From Bauldia litoralis (GTDB lineage Bacteria > Pseudomonadota > Alphaproteobacteria > Rhizobiales > Kaistiaceae), in the NCBI RefSeq assembly GCF_900104485.1, contig NZ_FMXQ01000006.1, forward strand, positions 248,001 through 312,000: a stretch of 64,000 nt of DNA, written 5' to 3'. The position numbers and the translations under genes are program-made. Every line of letters starts with the position of its first letter. Positions within the stretch are counted from its first letter, which is position 1. The notes under the pieces are model-generated. The model was not told the origin of the DNA. It made no database searches and saw only the letters and a list, made by a program, of their open reading frames with translations. This document shows positions 26,901 to 35,996 of the stretch, one piece after another.

Positions 26901-28932
26901 GGATCGAGGCGCCGCGGCCTTCGATCTCGTTGGCGATCTGGCCACCGGATTCGACGATGCGCTGGTGCAGCGTATTGCCCTGCTCGGTGATGCGATCGGC
27001 GATCCGGGTGCCGGATTCGACGATCCGCTCGTGGATCGCACCCGCCCGCGAAGCGACGGTCTCGGCGATTTCGTTGCCGGACGCGATGATCGTCTCGTTG
27101 ATCTTCATGCCACGGACGGCGATCGCCTTGGCAACCTCGCCACCGACGGAAGCCAGGCGCTGGGTAAGCTCCGCGCTGCGCTCATCGAAGGTCTCGTAGA
27201 CCGCGGTCGAAGCCGAATCGATGGTCTCGCGGAGGGCGTTGGTGCGGCCCTCGATGAGGTTGGCCATCGCTTCGCCGGTCGAGGCGAGCCGGTCGTTGAG
27301 CTCGGTGCCGTTGACCGAGATCGCTTCGAAGATGCGATCGCCGGTGTTGGACAGCCGATCGGCGAGTTCGCCACCGCGAATGGTGATGGTCTCGGCAATG
27401 CGGGTTCCGGTGTCGTCCAGCTTGTCGTTGATCTCCTGGCCGCGAAGGGCGAGGTCGACGAGCAGCGAATCCGAGTTGCTCTTGAGCGCTTCATTGACTT
27501 CCGACACGTGGGTCGAAATCGTCTCGGCGGCCAGGTTGCCGGTCTCGGAGATCGAGCGGGTGATCTCCTCGGTGCGGCGGTCGAAGCTCTCGACGAGCTC
27601 GGTACCGACGCGGGCGAGAGTGTCGTTCACCTCGGCGCCGCGCTCGGCGATGGTGTCGGACACGGCGCGGCCGGTGGTCTCCAGGGTGTCGTTGATGTCG
27701 GCGCTGCGCGTCAGCAGGGCCTCGGTCACCTCGCCGCCGGTCGCGGCAAGGGACTCGGCGACGTCACTGACCGTCTCGGCCAGGCGGCTGACGAGATCTT
27801 CGCCGCGGCTGGCCAGCTGGTCGACCATGGTCTCGCCGGCGGAGGACAGGGCGCCGGTGATGTGATCGCCGCGCTCCGTCAGGGCGACGGTGATGCGGTT
27901 GCCGGCATGGGTGACGTTCTCCGCGATCGATTCGCTTGCCAGGCGCAGGTCCTTCGACAGCGACTCCTGGGCGCTGACGATTGACGTGCGGACGCGCTCC
28001 GAGTTGATGACGATCGCTTCACGCTGGCCGGCGAGATCGTCGATCAGCGAGCGCATCCGGGTCTCGTTGTCCGAATAGGACCTCTCAAGCGCCGAGACTT
28101 CGTTGTGAACGAGCAGTTCGAGCTCGCTCGCCCGGGCGAGGGCGCGTTCGATGCCGTCGCCGACAGCGGCGACTTCGCGCCGGATCGCCTGGCTGACGCT
28201 GACAACGGCGTCGGTGGCGATGTTCTCCGGCTCGGAAAGGCGAATGGCCACGTCGGAAATCTGACGGGCGACGATCTTCATCTCCTGCGACCGCCAGATC
28301 ATCGAGGCGATCGCCCAGAAGAAGCCGATCGGGGCGAGCAGGAATATGGCGAAGTTCATCAACTGCGGCGAGTTGATGAAGTCGCCCTCGAACAGCGTGC
28401 CGCTCGACAACGCGATGCCGACGACCAGGACCGCCCAGATGACGGACAGGGTCATCGCCGTCGGATAGATCATCCGCGAAGGGCGGCGGGGGAAGGCGCC
28501 GGGACCGCCGGGCTGGCGCCGGTCGTCGTTGGCGGCGAAGCGGCCACGGGCGCGTTGCTCGGCAGCGCGGGGGCGCGCCGGCTGGGCCTTGGGCTCTTCG
28601 ACCTGCGGTTGGGGCTGCGGCTGCGGGTCGGGGCGGCGGGCATTCTGCGCCCGGGGCTCTTCCTGCGGACGGCGCGCTTCCTCGCGACGGGGTGCGGCTT
28701 CCTCGCGACGCGGCGCTTCACCGCGACGCGGCGGGGCGGGCATCCTCGATGTCTCCGGTCGGCGATTGCGGGCCGCATCGTTGCCTTCGGGAGCTCGCGG
28801 CTCCGGCGGGCGGCGGCCGGGAGCGCGCTCGCGCTCCGGTTCCTCGGCCGCGCCGAAATCAAGCCTCAGGGCCTCCTCGACTGCAGACAGGGCTGCGTCG
28901 TTGGGGGTTTTTGCTCGCGGGTTCGTTGCCAT
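23908..28932 (-). CDS. Giant membrane-anchored 11-mer-repeat protein, GPR/RgsE-like
   Basis: 1,674 residues. In order: an Arg/Pro/Glu-rich disordered N-terminus (1-150), two membrane helices (about 156-178 and 191-213), then a continuous helical region. Residues 324-1126 read as about 73 consecutive 11-residue units of pattern h-x-x-x-h-x-x-x-G-x-x (h = Ile/Val/Leu) without a register break. Coiled coil continues to about 1420, followed by an Ala/Pro-rich linker (1420-1590) and a compact C-terminal domain (about 1595-1674, TFDEIRKKYQRDEKFRTAV). This layout matches the Agrobacterium growth-pole-ring protein GPR and Sinorhizobium RgsE, which organise polar growth. I assign it by architecture, not by alignment. 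The ATG at 28930-28932 has AGGCGA upstream. Confidence 0.8.
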   Translation of the reverse strand: MATNPRAKTPNDAALSAVEEALRLDFGAAEEPERERAPGRRPPEPRAPEGNDAARNRRPETSRMPAPPRRGEAPRREEAAPRREEARRPQEEPRAQNARRPDPQPQPQPQVEEPKAQPARPRAAEQRARGRFAANDDRRQPGGPGAFPRRPSRMIYPTAMTLSVIWAVLVVGIALSSGTLFEGDFINSPQLMNFAIFLLAPIGFFWAIASMIWRSQEMKIVARQISDVAIRLSEPENIATDAVVSVSQAIRREVAAVGDGIERALARASELELLVHNEVSALERSYSDNETRMRSLIDDLAGQREAIVINSERVRTSIVSAQESLSKDLRLASESIAENVTHAGNRITVALTERGDHITGALSSAGETMVDQLASRGEDLVSRLAETVSDVAESLAATGGEVTEALLTRSADINDTLETTGRAVSDTIAERGAEVNDTLARVGTELVESFDRRTEEITRSISETGNLAAETISTHVSEVNEALKSNSDSLLVDLALRGQEINDKLDDTGTRIAETITIRGGELADRLSNTGDRIFEAISVNGTELNDRLASTGEAMANLIEGRTNALRETIDSASTAVYETFDERSAELTQRLASVGGEVAKAIAVRGMKINETIIASGNEIAETVASRAGAIHERIVESGTRIADRITEQGNTLHQRIVESGGQIANEIEGRGASIHERILSSSREIAETIEGRGTAIYDSIVEATQHVGDAIESRGVSIHQKILSSGRDVANAIESRGVSIHEKIINSGTEVADAIEGRGNTIFEKIASSGTELADLIEGRGNSIYEKIINSGTEVANAIEGRGNTVFDKIINSGNEVADAIESRGTTIFDKIIESGNRFDEVITVHSRELGDGLDQRFERINTLIGEQGPALITSIGAQAQSMETALASRLADFGDTLRGKIDTVSESLESSSHRISEALDHRSRQINQTLIERTREIAETFTGGQTEFAALIDGRLIEVTGQLAARTNELAEVMSERADAISAALASKSDQVAEEVRRTISEVTQQLIAESGDAAQALRASASEASTVVGRAVNEIEATLGERATNVTEAIEVRTREFNDVLGARSGELAALLDGRGNVLLRTLDERGNDIVEMVVSRSDQAARTLIESGERVAKTFTDTNEKLRSDVSDIVDSLSRSNETLTGLLSGTEQNLAKIETTLATRSAEFAKSIEHAVETTQLSTGELGSQVEKLGGVSHNILEGVASVVKRFEVQSQSLTEATRHLTEVNRQIETTVEERRPALENLASGLRARSEELDGIMRSFTRIIAETLKTAEERATAVSRMLTENTSSATKGVIDNFENMSRTASAEGLKATEAIRMANAALIEEISGSVTLAAKNFGEATKEMRGAMQEVQRDLDQTRAELKRGVLEMPEETRESAEAMRRVVGDQIKALSELSDIIARHGKTLDVYSPSLGEARATPIHQIEMPAAAVAASAGGAPARSAPPPAAPPAPQARHVGNGNGNGHAEVSRPATPPVQPAPQAQQPRPAPIRQPATPPAPPTGAAPEPAQDEARAEGGWVSDLLRRASRDEEGGSPDPAPTPAAPGVNGNGTNVEADQPLNALSVDIARAIDHDASVELWARHGRGEQNLFTRRLYTLQGQQTFDEIRKKYQRDEKFRTAVDRYVSDFEKLLAEVARKNKNDKNANKSYLISDTGKVYTMLAHASGRFD
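25555..27963 (-). repeat. Array of about 73 in-register 33-bp (11-codon) coding repeats
   Basis: Within the giant protein gene every 33 bp encodes one 11-residue unit. Adjacent units alternate between two types (for example VADAIEGRGNT then IFEKIASSGTE), giving a 66-bp, 22-residue super-repeat. Hydrophobic residues recur at unit positions 1 and 5 and Gly/Ser around 9, an amphipathic helix of 11/3 periodicity as in apolipoprotein A repeats. Confidence 0.85.
26413..26940 (-). repeat. Core of eight near-identical 66-bp repeats
   Basis: Units 32-47 of the array (residues 665-840) form eight 22-residue super-repeats such as VANAIESRGVSIHEKIINSG. They are far more alike than the flanking units, also at DNA level, where blocks of the type ttgatgatcttctcg recur every 66 bp. 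This suggests recent expansion by slippage or recombination. Confidence 0.75.
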
Positions 28933-29636
28933 TCTAATCGCCTCGCGCCGTACTCAATACAATGCCGGCCGCCACGCCGGGCAAACGGCCCGACAAGCGC
29001 TGGTACACACAATCCGGGAAAACGACAGGGACGACTGCCGCTGCTTTGCTCGCTCCCCCGGCGCAGCACAGTTTCCGCGCTCAGGACCGATTTCCGGTCC
29101 AGTTTGGCCTCATCTGTATGCCGCTAGTCCATCCTAGTGGCACATTGAAGGCAGCGGAACAAAAAACTGAGGCGACCATCCAGCTCTGTTAATTAAGTTC
29201 AACGATCCGGCGGAGGTCGTTCGCCGCGCTGGATAATCTGGCGCGCCTTCGTCCCGGAGGCCCGACGCGCCGCCGGGTCCGGACGGCCGGTTGGAATACA
29301 TGCGACGGGCGAGACGCCGGCCGGCAACCGAGCCGAACCGCGCATGACCCGCAACTGCTTGGAATCCTCCATTTTTCCACAATTCCGAGTCAATTGATCG
29401 GCATGCAATCGGTGTCGGGCGGGGGCTCCGGGACGGCGCCGTGACGCGCCGAAACGGCAACGGACGGGCGACCGCCCGGCGTGTTCCGCCACTTCCGGCA
29501 AAACGGTCCGGACCCTCGATTCGGCGCGTTAACCATTTTTTAAGTTTGTTGGCCCGGCCGGGCGGACGGAGGCGTTTACTCGCCGTTTGGTGCTCACGGC
29601 TATGCTCGCCGGACACACGACCATCAGGACACCCCT
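28933..29636. other. Long divergent intergenic region between the giant repeat gene and the Hpt gene
   Basis: About 700 bp without a supportable gene; the short frames here show no protein features. It contains a perfect CtrA box at 29529-29543, a TTAATTAAG block at 29190-29198 that is only a partial match, and AT-rich patches near 29150-29210 and 29370-29400 that stand out from the GC-rich surroundings. It should hold promoters for both flanking genes. Confidence 0.6.
29529..29543. promoter_or_regulatory. CtrA-binding box TTAA-N7-TTAA
   Basis: The sequence ttaa-ccatttt-ttaa matches the full CtrA consensus exactly. It lies 94 nt upstream of the Hpt-domain gene start. CtrA is the cell-cycle response regulator phosphorylated through CckA and ChpT, and CckA is encoded in this window. 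Confidence 0.65.
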
Positions 29637-30011
29637 ATGTCATTGCATGACGCTCCGCCGGCAACCTCCAGGCGCAGGCTCGATGCCCATCGGCGGCCGC
29701 CGATCGACATGGAGCATCTGAAGCGCCAGACGTTCGGCGACGCCGAACTGGAGCGGCGGGTGCTGGCTCTCTTTTCACGGGAGGCCTTGCGACTGGTGGA
29801 AAAGCTCAAGACCACGGAGGCGATCGACCAGCGGCGCGAGGTTGCCCACGCGATCGTCGGGTCGGCGCGGAATGTCGGCGCATTCCCGATGGCCGACCTT
29901 GCCGCCCAGATCGAACAGTCGCATGCGCCGGTCGCCGGCCGGCTCAAGGCGCTGGAGCAATCGGTGGCCCGGACGCGCGACTTCATTTCGCAGTATCTCG
30001 GCGAAGGCTAG
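29637..30011 (+). CDS. Hpt (histidine phosphotransfer) domain protein
   Basis: 124 residues, mostly one Hpt four-helix domain (about 25-120). The phospho-accepting histidine is H71 in AHAIVGSARNVGAF, matching the H-x-x-x-G-S-A-x-x-x-G pattern. It has no kinase domain, so it would relay phosphate between a hybrid kinase and a response regulator. It is not ChpT, which has a different, HisKA-like fold. The ATG at 29637 has CAGGA upstream; an internal ATG at 29709 would give only the Hpt core. A CtrA box lies upstream, hinting at cell-cycle-timed expression. Confidence 0.85.
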   Translation: MSLHDAPPATSRRRLDAHRRPPIDMEHLKRQTFGDAELERRVLALFSREALRLVEKLKTTEAIDQRREVAHAIVGSARNVGAFPMADLAAQIEQSHAPVAGRLKALEQSVARTRDFISQYLGEG

Positions 30012-30143
30012 GAAAACCGGGAGCCCGACGTCGTCTTCGTTGTACGAAAACGGGCGTGGACTGGCAGGGCGGGGAAAAATCGCCTATATGGCGCCGCATT
30101 GTCCGGCGCGACGCGCGTCCTCCTCCCCAACCAGACCGGTGTA

Positions 30144-30464
30144 ATGGCAAAGATCACGTATATTGACGCGGAAGGCGCCCGCTACGAGGTTCAGGCCGAG
30201 AACGGCTCGACCGTGATGGAAAACGCCATCAGGAACAGTGTTCCGGGCATCGAGGCCGAATGCGGCGGCGCCTGCGCCTGCGCGACGTGCCACGTCTATG
30301 TCGACGAAGCCTTCAAGGAGATCGTCGGCGAGCCGGAACCGATGGAAGAGGACATGCTGGATTTCGCCTATGACGTCCGGCCGACTTCGCGTCTGTCCTG
30401 CCAGATCCGGGTTCGCGACGAACTCGACGGACTGACCGTGACGGTGCCCGAGCGCCAGGGCTGA
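30144..30464 (+). CDS. [2Fe-2S] ferredoxin, adrenodoxin / FdVI type
   Basis: 106-residue ferredoxin. Cluster ligands C40, C46, C49 and C86 fit the C-x5-C-x2-C-x36-C spacing of vertebrate-type ferredoxins; an extra C44 lies in the loop (CGGACACATC). These proteins carry electrons in Fe-S assembly, P450 or FAD-reductase systems. The ATG at 30144 ([11 protein letters not shown]) starts the fold; an upstream in-frame ATG lies in the promoter region. A ferredoxin-NADP reductase gene follows 0.8 kb downstream, a plausible electron donor. Confidence 0.92.
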   Translation: MAKITYIDAEGARYEVQAENGSTVMENAIRNSVPGIEAECGGACACATCHVYVDEAFKEIVGEPEPMEEDMLDFAYDVRPTSRLSCQIRVRDELDGLTVTVPERQG

Positions 30465-30502
30465 GCCCGGCCGCGCGCATGCGTCCGTTGCGTGGAGCGG
30501 GG

Positions 30503-32345
<1,843 letters not shown>

Positions 32346-32390
32346 GGGAAACCGGGCGGAGGGGGACGCCGCCTTCGGGGCGGCGAGCGC

Positions 32391-32957
32391 CTATTGCTTG
32401 GTGAAGACGATATCGCTGGCGACGAACTCGGACTTGGTCTTCGTATCCACGGTCCTTGAGACCGTCCGGTATTTGCCATCGCCGACCACCGTCTGGATGA
32501 CGGCCTTGCCGGGCTTGCTCGAGCGCTTGTCGACGAAGTCGGCGTTCATCGTGATCTGGTCGCCGGATGCCTTGCCGGCGAACTTCACCGGGCCCTTGGT
32601 CGACAGCGATTCCAGCGTGCCCTGGTAGACACCGCCGCCCTTGGCTTCCATCGTGCCGGTGACCCGGCCGGAATTGGTCGCGACGGCGCAGCGGCCCTTC
32701 TGGGTGAGGACCGTGCCGCCCGAGGCGAGCGCGTTGGTGATCTTGCAGTAGACCATCTCCGGCTCGGCGCTGGGGCTCGACTTGAACGTGCCGCGGCCGA
32801 CGAAATCGCCGGTCATGCGCGACAGGAGCGGGTCCTCGGCGGCCCATGCCGGCTGTCCCATCAGCCCGAAGGCAAGGGCGGCGAGGATCAGGCCTGAACC
32901 GGCGCGTCCTGCTTTGCGGGCTTTGAGTCCGGACTTGGTGTTTTCTTTTCGAACCAT
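32391..32957 (-). CDS. Exported protein of unknown function
   Basis: 188 residues. A long basic N-terminus (VRKENTKSGLKARKAGRAG) and hydrophobic stretch end in PAWA-AE, a signal peptide. The mature part looks like a beta-rich lipocalin-like domain: FVGRGTFKSSP, VYCKITN, GTMEAKGGGVYQGTLES, and a C-terminal strand FVASDIVFTKQ. I do not recognise a named family. The ATG at 32955-32957 has GGAG upstream and overlaps the end of the MMPL gene by 70 nt in another frame, so the two are likely co-transcribed. Confidence 0.75.
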   Translation of the reverse strand: MVRKENTKSGLKARKAGRAGSGLILAALAFGLMGQPAWAAEDPLLSRMTGDFVGRGTFKSSPSAEPEMVYCKITNALASGGTVLTQKGRCAVATNSGRVTGTMEAKGGGVYQGTLESLSTKGPVKFAGKASGDQITMNADFVDKRSSKPGKAVIQTVVGDGKYRTVSRTVDTKTKSEFVASDIVFTKQ

Positions 32958-35236
32958 CGACTTGCTACTCCGGCCATGAGCGCCGGCAGGACCAGAAGGT
33001 CCGCTATGAGGGCGGCGGCGAGGGTAACTGCCGCCAGTTGGCCGAACAACCGTATAGTGGGCATTTCGCTCATAAATGTGGTCGAAAGGCCGGCGATGAT
33101 AATGGCCGTCGTGCCGATCAGCACAGGGCCGATGTGACGCGACGTCTCGATCAGGCGGTCCGGCAGTTTCAACGCCGCACCGCTTGTCCTGTAACGGCTG
33201 AGGTAGTGAATCGTATCGTCGACTGCAATGCCGAAGGCCACGGTCAGCGACAGCACGCTGGTAAACTGCATGCCGTGGCCGCCGATGAACAGCAGCGCCC
33301 CGGTCGAGAAGATCGGCAGCGCGTTCGGCAAGAGGGCCACCGCGCCGACCCGCCAGTCCCGGAAAGCCAGCATGATGGCGCCAACGCCGGCGACGACCGC
33401 CAGGGTCAGGCTCCAGAAGAGGTTGCTGATCGTGCGATTGCTTTCGCGCGCGGTGAGCACGGTCACCCCGGTCATCGTCACGTCGGGGCCCCCGGCGCTT
33501 TGCGCGGCGGCCTCGATCTCGTCGACCAGCGGTTCGGTGTCCTCGGTCGTCATCTCGTGGATGTTGACCGTGACCAGCGAGGCGCCGTCGCGCCCGAAGA
33601 AGCGCGAGGAGGTCTCGGTCGGCATCTCCTCGGCAAGCTCGGTCAGCCGCCGGGATACGGCATCCAGGTTGTCGCCGCCATCGAGGTCGCCGCCGAGCCA
33701 TTCGGCGACGCTCCACAAGGACAGGGGACGGTCGACGCCCTTGATCCCGGCGACTGCCTCATGCACGGCACGGATCTTCTCGAGGCCCTCGGGCGAGGTC
33801 GGCGAGATAGTGCCGATCGGCACGACGATCTGGATCGGAAAGGCGCCGTCAAAGAGCTTGTCGATGCGGCCGAGGGCGGCGTTGGCGGCATTGCTGGTCG
33901 GCAGATGCTCGCGCAGGGAATGCTGAGGCGGCACAGAGAAATACATCGTGCCTAGAACGACGACGAGAATGCCGGCGGTGATCGCGATCTTGCGGGCATG
34001 GGTGACGGCGAAACGGCCGATCGCCGCATTCGGCCGGCGCAGCATCGTCAGGAGGTTGCGGCCCGAATCGCGGGTCGGGTGCCAGAAACGGCCGACATAG
34101 ATGGCGAGCAGGGTATGGACCGCCAGCACCAGCATGCCGCCGAGGATCGCGCCGATCGCGCCGATCCAGGCGAAGCGGCTGACGATCTCGACGTCCGAGA
34201 GGGTCAGCGACAGGAAGGCGATGGCGGTGGTGATCGCGGTCAGCATGCAGGCCGGGCCAACCTCTTCCTGGGCGAGGCGCGCGGCCTCCCTGGGGTCCGC
34301 TCCTTCCGCGCGATATCGTCGCCAGGCGTAGGTGAGGTGCATGGAGTCCGCATAGCCGAGGACCATGATCAGCGCCGGCACGACATTCGACATGACGGTG
34401 ATCGACGTGCCCATCAGCCCGATCATGCCGAGCACGGCGCCACCGGCGAGGATCGCCGGAATCGCGGTCATCGCCGAGGCGACGAACGAGCGGAAAACGA
34501 TCAGGCTCATGATCAGGCCGACAAGGACGCCGGCGGTGTTCAGGACGATCTGGTCGTGGATCAGCACGTCGACGATATCGAGGCGCAGGACCGGGAAGCC
34601 GCTGACCGTAACGTCCAGCCCGGTATCAGCCAGGGTATCCGCAGCAATCTGCTCGATCTCCTGGCGCATGGCCCGGGTAATGGCGAGGGGCGCCTTCGGT
34701 TCTTCCGGCGTCACGATGAAGTTCATCGCTTCGCCGTTGTTCGACAAGAGCTTGTTGCCGAACAGCGGATGAGCGCGGACTTCCTCCAGCAGTTCCGGCG
34801 TCAGGCCGGCCTCGGCTTTCGCGTCGTCGATGACAAGTGGGGCGTCACCGTTGGCGTCGGGCGCCAGGCGCAGGGCAAAGGCCGAGACGACGCTCTTCAC
34901 GCCCTCGATGAACTGGAGCTCGAACTGGAAATCGCGGAGCTTGGCGAAGACGTCGGGCTCGCCCAGCCGCTCGCCCTCGACAAGGATCAGGAGCTCGTTC
35001 TCAGGATCGACGAAATCCTCGACGGTCTGGATATAGTCCTGGTAGGCGTCGGTGCCGCCGGCAAAGACGGCGCGCAGGTTCTGGTCGAAGGTCAGCTGGG
35101 TGCCGCCATAGGCGGTCAGCGCAAGCAGGCAGAGAACGACGAAGGCGGAGATACGCGGCCAGCGGAATATCGGCACGACCACACGATCGAGGCCGAAGCC
35201 GAGTGAACGCAATCCGGTATTCAATCCCGACCTCAC
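32888..35236 (-). CDS. MMPL/RND superfamily transporter
   Basis: 782-residue inner-membrane protein with the RND layout: one N-terminal helix, a large periplasmic domain (about 50-240), a block of five or six helices, then a second copy of both. The motif GYADSMHLTYAW in the first half and GIAVDDTIHYLSRYR in the second hold the proton-relay Asp residues of MMPL/HpnN-type proteins. Such transporters export lipids, including hopanoids, or drugs. The start is GTG 35234-35236; no strong ribosome site is seen, so the N-terminus is uncertain. It is followed by the overlapping exported protein. Confidence 0.88.
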   Translation of the reverse strand: MRSGLNTGLRSLGFGLDRVVVPIFRWPRISAFVVLCLLALTAYGGTQLTFDQNLRAVFAGGTDAYQDYIQTVEDFVDPENELLILVEGERLGEPDVFAKLRDFQFELQFIEGVKSVVSAFALRLAPDANGDAPLVIDDAKAEAGLTPELLEEVRAHPLFGNKLLSNNGEAMNFIVTPEEPKAPLAITRAMRQEIEQIAADTLADTGLDVTVSGFPVLRLDIVDVLIHDQIVLNTAGVLVGLIMSLIVFRSFVASAMTAIPAILAGGAVLGMIGLMGTSITVMSNVVPALIMVLGYADSMHLTYAWRRYRAEGADPREAARLAQEEVGPACMLTAITTAIAFLSLTLSDVEIVSRFAWIGAIGAILGGMLVLAVHTLLAIYVGRFWHPTRDSGRNLLTMLRRPNAAIGRFAVTHARKIAITAGILVVVLGTMYFSVPPQHSLREHLPTSNAANAALGRIDKLFDGAFPIQIVVPIGTISPTSPEGLEKIRAVHEAVAGIKGVDRPLSLWSVAEWLGGDLDGGDNLDAVSRRLTELAEEMPTETSSRFFGRDGASLVTVNIHEMTTEDTEPLVDEIEAAAQSAGGPDVTMTGVTVLTARESNRTISNLFWSLTLAVVAGVGAIMLAFRDWRVGAVALLPNALPIFSTGALLFIGGHGMQFTSVLSLTVAFGIAVDDTIHYLSRYRTSGAALKLPDRLIETSRHIGPVLIGTTAIIIAGLSTTFMSEMPTIRLFGQLAAVTLAAALIADLLVLPALMAGVASRWFEKKTPSPDSKPAKQDAPVQA

Positions 35237-35486
35237 GACGCCGCCGCGAAACGAGCGACCGGCCAGCGGTCAACGGGTGTTGGGGCGGAATTGTGACGGC
35301 GGCGCGATCCGGAGTCGGCGGTGGGTGCGACATGTTGGTCATGTAGCCGTTCCGCTTGCATCGGTTCGCCGGGCCCCTTCACTTTGCGCCACTCTAAGCG
35401 CCCGGTTTTGACGGCCCGACGACAGACTGTCAAACTTTTGCGGGAATGGGCGGCGCTTTCGCTGATCTTTCCGTAGAGCGGGTATT

Positions 35487-35993
35487 ATGATGGATACACA
35501 ATCTTTTTCGTTCGCCGATGACGGCGATGTGCCCAACAACAGCCTGCCGTTGATCGTCTATGCCGGTGCGATCGACGCCGGGGGCGGGGATGCGGCCGCG
35601 GCATTCGAGGCGCTGTTCGACGCGAACGGCTGGGGCGGCAGCTGGCGAAACGGCATCTTCCCCTTCCACCACTACCACTCGACCGCCCACGAGGTCCTCG
35701 GCATCGCGGCCGGCGAGGCGGAGGTGCGATTCGGCGGCGAGCAGGGCGAGACGCTCTCCGTGAAAGCCGGCGATGCGGTGCTGATCCCGGCCGGGGTCGG
35801 CCATAAACGACTGTCCGCCACGCCAGACCTGCTGGTCATCGGCGCCTATCCCGGCGGCCAGTGGGCCGACCTGATGCGCGAGGGGGCGGAGGACGCGGCC
35901 GGGATTCGCCGCCGGATCGCGGCCGTCGCCATGCCGGACGCCGATCCGGTCGGCGGCCAGGGCGGGCCGATGAGCAGCTACTGGGGCGGCTGA
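35487..35993 (+). CDS. Cupin domain protein (YjlB-like)
   Basis: 168 residues. A single cupin with motif 1 PFHHYHSTAHEVLGIAAG (H-x-H-x4-E ligands) and motif 2 GDAVLIPAGVGHKRLS (His ligand) should bind one metal ion. The C-terminal part is specific to a small family resembling Bacillus YjlB. The enzymatic role is unknown. The start is ATG 35487. It stands alone, divergent from the MMPL gene and convergent with ycjF. Confidence 0.85.
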   Translation: MMDTQSFSFADDGDVPNNSLPLIVYAGAIDAGGGDAAAAFEALFDANGWGGSWRNGIFPFHHYHSTAHEVLGIAAGEAEVRFGGEQGETLSVKAGDAVLIPAGVGHKRLSATPDLLVIGAYPGGQWADLMREGAEDAAGIRRRIAAVAMPDADPVGGQGGPMSSYWGG

Positions 35994-35996
35994 CCG

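Noticed and set aside
26413-26940. Regular 66-bp repeats considered as a CRISPR-like array
   Set aside because: There are no unique spacers; every base is in frame within one open coding sequence, and the repeats encode amphipathic helix units.
29188-29203. Second possible CtrA site (gttaattaagttcaac)
   Set aside because: The half-site spacing is six rather than seven and one half-site is degenerate, so it is not a good match.
32367-32385. CGCCGCC-ttcgg-GGCGGCG hairpin between the FNR gene and the exported-protein gene
   Set aside because: The stem is good but no T-tract follows on either strand, so a terminator call is not supported.
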